From NCBI GenBank assembly GCA_964494205.1, contig CAZBRD010000009.1:62001-126000 (forward strand): 64,000 nt of DNA. Direction: 5' to 3'. Position numbers and translations under genes: made by a program. The notes beneath the pieces were generated by a model. The model saw only the letters and a program-made list of their open reading frames with translations, had not been told where the DNA came from and made no database searches. This DNA is from JBBTCX01 sp964494205. GTDB lineage: Bacteria > Planctomycetota > Phycisphaerae > UBA1845. Of the stretch, positions 27,785 to 34,170 are shown in pieces. The stretch's first letter is position 1. Every line of letters begins with the position of its first letter.

Positions 27785-27880
27785 ATGATTGGGATGATGG
27801 GTTGGATGATGGGCCTATTCGCCATGTGGATGATGTTTTTCGGCGGAATGAGCTATGGCCCGTTTGGTGCCAGATTTTGA
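27785..27880 (+). CDS. 31-residue Met-rich membrane peptide
   Basis: A short gene starting at ATG 27785 with an optimal AAGGAGG site 5 nt upstream and a TGA at 27878-27880. The peptide has 31 residues, nine of them Met (positions 1, 4, 5, 8, 9, 14, 16, 17, 22), plus Phe, Trp and Gly: MIGMMGWMMGLF..., with a polar end (GPFGARF). It would form one hydrophobic helix lined with Met-Met pairs, a plausible thioether site for Cu(I) or Ag(I). It follows the multicopper oxidase gene by 76 nt on the same strand, and that enzyme also has a Met-rich loop. I know of no named family; the metal role is inference from composition and position. Confidence 0.7.
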   Translation: MIGMMGWMMGLFAMWMMFFGGMSYGPFGARF

Positions 27881-28046
27881 CAATTGAACGGACCCCGCAG
27901 GGAGGGGCCGCCTCGCGCCATTGCTCCTCGCGTCTCGGCAGTCCTGTTGGGAGAGCATTCAGCAATTAGACACCGCCTTGTCATGTGAAAAGGAAACTTG
28001 GGTGGGGGTTTGGCATAGTGCGAAACAACGAAACAACAGGTTGTCG

Positions 28047-28679
28047 TCAGGATATTGTCCAATTCCGGCTACGCATCGCCGCGACAACTGCCATCGGCGC
28101 GAGATGGTCGAGATAGCGGGCGGTCGTCGTGATGTTCGTATGGCCGAGTTGTCGCGAGATGATGGCGATGTCAACGCCTTCGGCGCGAAGTTGGGCGGCG
28201 TGGGTGTGCCGGAAACCATGAGCGTGCACGCGCTTTTCGATTGCGGCCTTGAAGGCCAGTCGCTTGAGCATGACGCGGACGTAGGACGCTGACATCGATT
28301 GGCTATCGAGCGTACAGAAGACCGGGCGCCGACCGTTGACGCCGAGCGATGAACGTTTGTCTAACCATCGCTGGACAATCGTTGCTGCACCGGAATCGAT
28401 CCCGATCGTTCGCGACCGACCACCTTTACCGTGCAGCACCCGAATCATGCCCTTATCCAATTCGAGGTCTTTCGGATAGAGAGTCAGCGCTTCGTTGATG
28501 CGTAACCCTGAGCGGTAGAGCAATGCGATCAGAGCGCGATTACGGATGCCCGTTGGCGCTCGATGGCTGCACGCCCGCATGAGCTTCGCAACCTCTTCGT
28601 CGGTCAACACTTCCGGAGGCAGATGCTTGTGCCGTCGGGGTCTTCGTCCATCGCTCACATAGATCGATCCGTTGAACAT
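28047..28679 (-). CDS. Tyrosine recombinase/integrase, catalytic-domain-only form
   Basis: A 210-residue site-specific recombinase consisting almost entirely of the catalytic domain. The active-site set is complete: Arg60 (SGLRINEAL), Lys85 (LHGKGG), His154 and Arg157 (HGFRHTH), His180 (LGHTN) and the nucleophile Tyr189 (ARYLDH). The N-terminal SAM-like DNA-binding domain of phage integrases is absent. This compact type, beginning with a basic GRRPRRHKHLPPEVL stretch, exists as a family of its own, so it need not be a truncation. It is the last gene of the leftward run. An 11-8-11 inverted repeat 65 bp upstream of its start is a candidate substrate. Likely integrates or resolves the element. 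Confidence 0.9.
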   Translation of the reverse strand: MFNGSIYVSDGRRPRRHKHLPPEVLTDEEVAKLMRACSHRAPTGIRNRALIALLYRSGLRINEALTLYPKDLELDKGMIRVLHGKGGRSRTIGIDSGAATIVQRWLDKRSSLGVNGRRPVFCTLDSQSMSASYVRVMLKRLAFKAAIEKRVHAHGFRHTHAAQLRAEGVDIAIISRQLGHTNITTTARYLDHLAPMAVVAAMRSRNWTIS

Positions 28680-28743
28680 GCATTCCTCCCATTGAAAACT
28701 AGCCTCCTATCGGCGCGCTTCGCTAGTGTCACGCTCTGACACC

Positions 28744-28773
28744 CAGTTACGCTTCTCCTGCAAAGCGTAACTG
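28744..28773. repeat. Perfect 11-bp inverted repeat with 8-bp spacer (candidate recombinase core site)
   Basis: The arms cagttacgctt (28744-28754) and aagcgtaactg (28763-28773) are perfect reverse complements around the 8-bp spacer ctcctgca. Arm and spacer lengths match tyrosine-recombinase core sites (loxP/FRT/dif type). It lies between the terminase stop and the tyrosine recombinase start. A smaller inverted repeat (gtgtca-cgctc-tgacac) ends just upstream at about 28741. No T-run follows on either side, so a rho-independent terminator is less likely. Function is inferred. Confidence 0.5.
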
Positions 28774-28877
28774 AGTGCTACCTCGGGATGGCCAGACGGG
28801 GAAGAACGTAACTCTATAAAGAAGGTTTATTTGCGAGTGTGATGACTAGGTTGTGCTGGAGTGTTTCCGGACATGCT

Positions 28878-30260
28878 TTACAACCCGTGGACTTCTCGTA
28901 AAGAGGGGCCGCGACCAACATCCGGGTCGCGCGGACGCTGCGATCCCCAGAAGACGATTGTGTTCGGCTGTACCACGTCGGCAGCCTGCAGCGCCAACGC
29001 GAGCGCTGTCCAACGATCGGCGTGGCTGCCCGCTTCGCGTGGGGCCACATAACGTACGTTACCCGAAACGGTGACGGTCCGGGCTACCGAATGCAAATCG
29101 TCAATCAATGGACGATAGTTGGGGATACGAATGTCGCCTCGCTGGAACGTGGCCAAAATGCGGGAGGCCAGAGCTTCTTTAACGGGAGCTGACATCGTCA
29201 CCGCTTCAACTCGCTCTCCGAAGGCCCGAGTGGCCTGTTCCGCCAACTGCATGCCTAAGCCGCTCTGGTCAATGCAAAGGCGACGGACACCACGAGCCTT
29301 CATAATGCTGGAGATCAGTTCGAACTGTTCGCCAAACGGCGCTTGGGCTAGATCGACCGCACCCACCCAGCGTAGCTCGCCGCTGTTATTCCTTTCCAGC
29401 ACAACCAGAACGGAGAGATCGGCTTTTCGTCCAACGTCATATCCCACGTACAAACTGCCTGTGCCGGCCAATGCCTGCATGTTGAGATGATAGTTGAGCG
29501 TCTCGTCGACTCTGGCGAGCAACAGGTCAAACGGCAGCAGCGCGTGCGCCTCATCCACGAACTCGCATTCGTAGGCCGAGCGCCAGGTTACTTCGTCAGC
29601 CACCGCGGCACGCAAAGCGTCAATATCGTGTGGTGCGCCACCGCTCTTGGCGTCGTAGACGGTTACCCGATGCCGCGACCAGGTTTCGTCGCCGTTGTGC
29701 CAGAGCTTGTGGAACATGCCGGTCTTGGGACCGGGCGTGGAGACAACGCTCAGTCGAAACTGCTTGTTGGTCGAAATGGTCGGCACGATGGCTAACCAGA
29801 GTTGATCCACGTCGGGAATCCACGCGGCTTCGTCGATGACAACGTGGCCAGAGTAGCCCTGCACCGTCGCAGCCGTCGAAGGTAGCGAGACTACTCGGCC
29901 GCCGGTGGATAGTTCGACGGCTTCGGCGCTCTGCTTGTTGACCTGTACCACACCGTCACCCGCGGCTGTGACCAGCGGAAGCAATTGACACGCTTTGCGC
30001 AGTAACTCCGATGCCTGTCGTTGACTGGCGCTGACCACCACGGTTGTTTCCCCGTAGAGGGCTGCGTGTAACGCTTCGGTTGCAACAGCCGTCGACATGC
30101 CAATCTGCCGCGCCTTGCAGCAGACGCGCAGGCGTGAATGGTCTTCAAGCCATCGCCGTTGATGTGCCCACCATTGCAACGCGGTTGAGTCTGGCGAGTC
30201 GTAGCTGGTGCCTTGATTGGCCATGTTCTCGACGACTGATTGAGGCGCATCGGTGATCAT
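28878..30260 (-). CDS. Phage terminase large subunit
   Basis: A 460-residue DNA-packaging ATPase/nuclease. The ATPase half has a Walker A of the terminase type (KARQIGMST, about residues 49-57), a Walker B DEAAW (Asp143-Glu144) and a TPGP coupling segment. The C-terminal half has an RNase H-like nuclease start (YVGYDVGRKADLSVLVVLER) with the metal-binding Asp. The ATG at 30260 is preferred over the longer frame to 30317: its ATGA overlaps the stop of the upstream gene, the same coupling used elsewhere in the run. Terminases drive DNA into procapsids, yet no capsid genes are linked, so it either uses a helper phage's capsid or is a relic. The motifs look intact. Confidence 0.85.
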   Translation of the reverse strand: MITDAPQSVVENMANQGTSYDSPDSTALQWWAHQRRWLEDHSRLRVCCKARQIGMSTAVATEALHAALYGETTVVVSASQRQASELLRKACQLLPLVTAAGDGVVQVNKQSAEAVELSTGGRVVSLPSTAATVQGYSGHVVIDEAAWIPDVDQLWLAIVPTISTNKQFRLSVVSTPGPKTGMFHKLWHNGDETWSRHRVTVYDAKSGGAPHDIDALRAAVADEVTWRSAYECEFVDEAHALLPFDLLLARVDETLNYHLNMQALAGTGSLYVGYDVGRKADLSVLVVLERNNSGELRWVGAVDLAQAPFGEQFELISSIMKARGVRRLCIDQSGLGMQLAEQATRAFGERVEAVTMSAPVKEALASRILATFQRGDIRIPNYRPLIDDLHSVARTVTVSGNVRYVAPREAGSHADRWTALALALQAADVVQPNTIVFWGSQRPRDPDVGRGPSLREVHGL

Positions 30261-30793
30261 GACTCGCTCGCTTCGTCTGGAATAGCCTCGCGCATCGGCG
30301 TTGCGATCGGCGCGCATGCTTTGAAACCGAGAACAGCGGAAACGCTGGCCAACGCCGCTTGGACATCACCCGGGCCGTTGAACGTAATGCGCCTCTCGTC
30401 GCCGTCGAGCGCCTTGTGCAGCAACTGCAGCAGACCCACGAGCTTGTCACCCGCCGTTGTGCTCCCCTTAACCGTGCGAATCAGCAACTGCGTGATGCCG
30501 TCGTACATCAACCCCGCAATGACATCGATGTTCTGAGTCTCATCGGGGTCCATACCCAGCTGTTGGGCGATCTTGACTAACTCCGCGCGGGTCTTGGCGG
30601 GTTTGATGCCCACACGCCGCAGGGCCGCAGACAACGAACCCGATTCACGCGGTCGACCTGTAGGGTTTCCGCTCTGGCCCGGTTGCCAGCGATGCGGAGC
30701 CAGCCACGGCGCGTGTTCAGCGTTGGTCGGCGATTCGACCGGAACTGCCAAGTCCTTCGCAATAGTTTCGATGTTGTCGCTATCGTTCGTCAC
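30257..30793 (-). CDS. DUF5681-containing protein, probable terminase small-subunit-like partner
   Basis: A 178-residue protein with the DUF5681 signature near its N-terminus (HRWQPGQSGNPTGRPRESGSLSAALRR), a pattern common in genes just upstream of terminase large subunits. The rest is helical (DETQNIDVIAGLMYDGITQLLIRTVKG...). A GTG at 30793 with GGAGG seven nt upstream is chosen as start; another in-frame GTG lies at 30814. Its stop overlaps the terminase ATG by 4 nt. Position and domain suggest it recognises packaging-site DNA as a small terminase would. That is inference; DUF5681 has no established biochemical role that I can name. Confidence 0.75.
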   Translation of the reverse strand: MTNDSDNIETIAKDLAVPVESPTNAEHAPWLAPHRWQPGQSGNPTGRPRESGSLSAALRRVGIKPAKTRAELVKIAQQLGMDPDETQNIDVIAGLMYDGITQLLIRTVKGSTTAGDKLVGLLQLLHKALDGDERRITFNGPGDVQAALASVSAVLGFKACAPIATPMREAIPDEASES

Positions 30794-30864
30794 TGCTGTG
30801 CCTCCATTTGGCACGGAATGTTAGCGACTTCCGTCCCTCGCCCTTCCAGCCTCTGGAAGCGCCC

Positions 30865-31056
30865 TCACTCTAAGATCACGCGAAACTTGTGGCCGCACGC
30901 GCATTGCACCCACCACAATGCGCTGCCGTCGCCCTGGTTGGCCAGGGTGCGATACTTGTGGAGTTCGACGCCTTTGCATGCCGGACAGCGGGGCCGCTCG
31001 ACAGTAATCGACTTCAAGGGCTGCCAATCATGTTTTGGCTTTGCTGACATCTTCAC
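30865..31056 (-). CDS. Small zinc-ribbon protein (63 aa)
   Basis: A 63-residue basic protein with two Cys pairs, CPAC at about residues 24-27 and CACG at about 52-55, separated by roughly 25 residues, the arrangement of a zinc ribbon. The start is GTG at 31056 or ATG at 31050; the ribosome binding site is weak for both. It lies between the MT-A70 methyltransferase (46-nt gap) and DUF5681 genes in the same direction. Small zinc-ribbon proteins are frequent in phage packaging and replication regions. No specific function can be assigned. Confidence 0.65.
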   Translation of the reverse strand: MKMSAKPKHDWQPLKSITVERPRCPACKGVELHKYRTLANQGDGSALWWVQCACGHKFRVILE

Positions 31057-31102
31057 TGCTCATCATTCTTCTAGGCGCACCCAATCACCCGCCAACGACA
31101 TG

Positions 31103-32113
31103 TCAGGCGTCGACATCTTCGGCGATTTCTGACACAGCTTGATTGCCGTAGACCGCCCAGCCATCGACCGCCCCTTTTGCGAATAACTCAATGCGCGGAC
31201 CGGGACTAGCACGTTCGATCATCTGCCGAACCGCTTCCGGCTTGCGGCCATCATGCGTCTGCCCGATTTCGGCCCAACTCTTCAGTGAACGATCGAGGAA
31301 CGAACACGAACCACGAACTCCGAGCAACAGGAACTCATGTGCGACTCGCCAATAGCCGCCGACGTTCGAATCTGGTTTGATCCAAACGAAACAACCCGCG
31401 TAGTCGAAACCCCATGCGTCGATGACTTGTTTAGCGTCGAACAGACGGGCATCAGTGGTCCATAGATGCAGGTGGGCGTCGTCCGCGGCAATCGCCTCGA
31501 GTGGCAATGCGCAAAGTTCGTCGACCGTCATCCTCGGACCACGCTCATCGCTCCACGGCGGATCGGCGTAGATCGTGCCGAACCGCGTTCCCGAGTCGAT
31601 CAGTGTCTGCCAATGGCTGTCGCAGGTCGCATGCCGCATTGTTTCGTTGCGTGCTCCCACAGGCGTTGCACGTCCAAGCGCGAGGATACTGGCTGTCGTG
31701 ATCTCGCGGTTGGATTGACGGATGTCCTGCAGATGCGCCTCGAACTCGCCCTCGGGCACGGAGGCGATGCGCTGCCAGCGGTGAGATTGGAACTTGTTAA
31801 TTCCAAGCTCAGAGAGCTTAAGTGGAAGTGCGGTTGCAGCCTGCAACCGCACTGGTCCCCCCTCGTTTTTCTCCATGGCCGCGAGCAACTCGCCTGCCTT
31901 GCGCTGCGCGCGCAGGTGGATTTCTGCGGCCTTATTCTGGGCCTTCAGACCCAGTCGGGCGGCTTTCGCATACGTTCGCGCGGCATCGGCCACGTCGGCG
32001 ATGTGCTTGACGTCTTCCAGCGTCGATGCCTCGGCCAACGCTTTGACGGCGCCGTCAAGTTTGATCATGGACGTGGAGGATTCGACAACTTCACTTTCCA
32101 TCACTTGGTTCAT
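31103..32113 (-). CDS. MT-A70 family adenine-N6 DNA methyltransferase
   Basis: A 336-residue protein. Residues about 5-160 are a helical, Ala/Lys-rich N-terminal region. The C-terminal part is an MT-A70-type methyltransferase with catalytic DPPW (TIYADPPWSDERG), followed by HLHLWTTDARLFDAKQVIDAWGFDYAGCFVWIKPD and a region like GYWRVAHEFLLLGVRG. This family transfers methyl from SAM to adenine N6. The ATG at 32113 is chosen because of the AAAGGAGG just upstream; an upstream in-frame ATG at 32203 lies deep inside the preceding gene. It overlaps the upstream ParB-methyltransferase gene by 23 nt. With no cognate restriction gene, a self-modification or anti-restriction role for the element is plausible. 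Confidence 0.85.
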   Translation of the reverse strand: MNQVMESEVVESSTSMIKLDGAVKALAEASTLEDVKHIADVADAARTYAKAARLGLKAQNKAAEIHLRAQRKAGELLAAMEKNEGGPVRLQAATALPLKLSELGINKFQSHRWQRIASVPEGEFEAHLQDIRQSNREITTASILALGRATPVGARNETMRHATCDSHWQTLIDSGTRFGTIYADPPWSDERGPRMTVDELCALPLEAIAADDAHLHLWTTDARLFDAKQVIDAWGFDYAGCFVWIKPDSNVGGYWRVAHEFLLLGVRGSCSFLDRSLKSWAEIGQTHDGRKPEAVRQMIERASPGPRIELFAKGAVDGWAVYGNQAVSEIAEDVDA

Positions 32114-33500
32114 GACTTTCGCCTCCTTTGTTTTGTGGGAAATTGGTTTGGGCTGGGATTCGTTCCGCCTTCTTGCCGGTGAACTTCTCCCAACGTTGAA
32201 CAATCACATCGCAATACAAACAATCGAGCTCCATGAGGAACGCACGCCGTCCGGTCTGTTCGGCGGCGATCAACGTCGAGCCACTTCCGCCGAATAGGTC
32301 GAGGACGTTCTCACCCACTCGTGAGGAATACTGAATCGCACGAACGGCTAACTCGACCGGCTTCTCCGTCAGATGCACCATCGCGTTCGGAGTGATCTTC
32401 CTGACATGCCATAGATCCGTGGCGTTGTTAGGGCCGAAGAACGAATGCGCCGCGCCTTCACGCCAGCCGTAGAAGCAGATCTCGAACGCGCCCATGTAGT
32501 CCTTCCTGGTCAACACCGGCCACTCCTTGTCCCAAATGATGCCTTGGCTGAAGTACAGTCCGTGTGCTTTCAGTACCGGAGGATAGTTTCCAAGATTGGC
32601 GTAGCCGCCCCAGATGTAGAACGTGCGACCAGGGGCGAGCACGCGGGCGAGATTTCCAAACCACGCGTGAAGCATCTCGTCGAACTCGTCGTCGCTGACG
32701 AAGTCGTTGGCCAGCGGTCGGTCCTTCGGTCGGAGCTTCCGGTGGGTCGGCTTACCGCTCTGCGCGCCGGTCGCGACGTCCATCTCGTGGTATCGCGAGG
32801 CAGTGCGTTTCTGCGCGCGGTGCAGGTCGAATGACTGGTGATGCGTCAGGCCGTGTTCGCCGAAAGACGAAAGACCGGCGGCGATCGCGTTGTTCGAACG
32901 AGGCTCAACCTTAACGTTGTACGGCGGATCGCTGTTGACCAGGTGTATCGACTGGCTCTCGAGCAAGCGATCGACATCAGATGCCGAAGAACTGTCACCG
33001 CAGAGCAATCGATGGTCGCCTAGAATCCACAAATCGCCCGGCTGAGTAATTGCAGCATCCGGCGGTTCGGGCACGTCATCCGGATCGCAGTGACCTTCTT
33101 TCACGCCGGGATCAAGCAGTTTTGCCAACTGATCCTCGTCGAAGCCGAGAAGCGATAGGTCGACGTCCAACGCGCGGAGTTCTTCCAAAGCACCGGGGAG
33201 TTTTTCGAGGTCCCACGTCGCAAGCGTGGCCGTCTGGTTATCCGCGATGCGATACGCTTTGACCTCGGCCTCGGTGAGATTGTCGGCGACGTGCACCGGC
33301 ACTTGCTCCAGCCCGAGCTTCATCGCCGCCTTCAGCCGGGTGTGGCCGACAATGATGACGCCGTCTTTGTCGACGACGATGGGTTGTTTGAAGCCAAACG
33401 CCTTAATAGAGCGCGCTACCGCGTCAATAGCTCCGTCATTAAGGCGCGGGTTGTTTTCGTACGGCTTGACCTGTCCGATGGGCCATAATTCAATCTTCAA
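32091..33500 (-). CDS. ParB-domain fused beta-class DNA methyltransferase
   Basis: A 469-residue protein: an N-terminal ParB/sulfiredoxin-like domain (residues 1-95; NNPRLNDGAIDAVARSIKAFG, then GHTRLKAAMKLG) fused to a site-specific DNA methyltransferase. Catalytic DPPY (SDPPYNVK, about residue 190) comes before the SAM-binding FGGSGST (about 402), the order of beta-class N6-adenine/N4-cytosine enzymes. DPPY favours adenine N6. The start is TTG at 33500, supported by AGGAGGTGAAGC immediately upstream and by the match of the N-terminus (KIELWPIGQVKPYENNPR) to this fusion family. Such orphan enzymes are widespread in prophages. The downstream MT-A70 gene overlaps its end. Confidence 0.88.
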   Translation of the reverse strand: MKIELWPIGQVKPYENNPRLNDGAIDAVARSIKAFGFKQPIVVDKDGVIIVGHTRLKAAMKLGLEQVPVHVADNLTEAEVKAYRIADNQTATLATWDLEKLPGALEELRALDVDLSLLGFDEDQLAKLLDPGVKEGHCDPDDVPEPPDAAITQPGDLWILGDHRLLCGDSSSASDVDRLLESQSIHLVNSDPPYNVKVEPRSNNAIAAGLSSFGEHGLTHHQSFDLHRAQKRTASRYHEMDVATGAQSGKPTHRKLRPKDRPLANDFVSDDEFDEMLHAWFGNLARVLAPGRTFYIWGGYANLGNYPPVLKAHGLYFSQGIIWDKEWPVLTRKDYMGAFEICFYGWREGAAHSFFGPNNATDLWHVRKITPNAMVHLTEKPVELAVRAIQYSSRVGENVLDLFGGSGSTLIAAEQTGRRAFLMELDCLYCDVIVQRWEKFTGKKAERIPAQTNFPQNKGGESHEPSDGK

Positions 33501-33510
33501 GCTTCACCTC

Positions 33511-33663
33511 CTATTGTTCGGCTTGTACTCGATTCTCGCGCGGGTGCTTCCAGCCTCTGGAAGGTTTGGACGTAGACCGACAAAACGGCGCACGACGGTC
33601 CTCGACGCGAAATACGGCACCACCGTGCGTCGTGACGTAAATGTTGCGGTCGATCCCATTCAT
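33511..33663 (-). CDS. Small basic protein (50 aa), unknown
   Basis: A 50-codon gene from ATG 33663 to TAG 33511, preceded by a very strong AGGAGGAGGAG and ending 10 nt before the TTG start of the ParB-methyltransferase gene. The peptide starts MNGIDRNIYVTTHGG and is Arg-rich, with one Cys and no membrane segment. The ribosome binding site, the tight fit between neighbours and the shared direction support it as a real gene. No family recognised. Confidence 0.55.
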   Translation of the reverse strand: MNGIDRNIYVTTHGGAVFRVEDRRAPFCRSTSKPSRGWKHPRENRVQAEQ

Positions 33664-33720
33664 TTCTCCTCCTCCTGAGGCGATCCGTGCGTAGCCCCGA
33701 ACTCGGAAATATTGGCTTGT

Positions 33721-34170
33721 TCATGTGGCCTCTAACCTTACCTCGATGTTCTCGGCCCACCGTCGGTAGTGGGCGGCCGTGTCCGGTTGGAATGACTCGC
33801 AACGATCCGCCTTACTTCGTAACACACAGGCCCACGCTTGCGGCGTCCAACCGGCGCAAACATCTCCGAACTCCATAGCTCTGATTGCGAATCGAAACTT
33901 CGAGCGGGCGGGATGTGGTGTCCGGCTGGTCCCGGTGGCCCCAGTGACCCCAGCGTTTCTTATTGTTTTCTCCACTATCTCTTTTTCATGACTTCCTTCG
34001 TCTTCGAGTTCGAAAATAAACAGAGTGTTTTTGCCGGGGTCACTGGGGACACTAGGGCCAGGCGACGCCTCAAAATCCCCCTGTCTCACAAAGACTGACT
34101 CCCCAACTTTCGCAAGAGCACGAACGCCGCCGAACCGATCTAGTTCGAAATGCACACGGCCGAACTTCAT
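33721..34170 (-). CDS. Hypothetical protein of the mobile element (149 aa)
   Basis: A 149-residue soluble protein with no signal, membrane segment or recognisable motif. A short beta-rich start (MKFGRVHFELDRFGGVRALAKVGESVFVRQG) is followed by a charged helical segment (ELEDEGSHEKEIVEKTIRNAG). The ATG overlaps the stop of the primase-helicase gene by 4 nt, so the two are translationally coupled, which is the main support for it being real. It may be an accessory to replication. I do not recognise a family. Confidence 0.6.
   Translation of the reverse strand: MKFGRVHFELDRFGGVRALAKVGESVFVRQGDFEASPGPSVPSDPGKNTLFIFELEDEGSHEKEIVEKTIRNAGVTGATGTSRTPHPARSKFRFAIRAMEFGDVCAGWTPQAWACVLRSKADRCESFQPDTAAHYRRWAENIEVRLEAT

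Noticed and set aside
27881..28046. Left attachment site of the mobile element
   Set aside because: I compared this interval with 40.25-40.73 kb and found no direct repeat long enough to claim an att pair.
28744..28773. Reading the 11-8-11 inverted repeat as a rho-independent terminator
   Set aside because: No T-run on either strand follows the stem, and arm and spacer lengths fit recombinase sites better.
31466..32182. Plus-strand frame of 238 codons inside the MT-A70 region
   Set aside because: Opposite to a methyltransferase with DPPW; no motif of its own.
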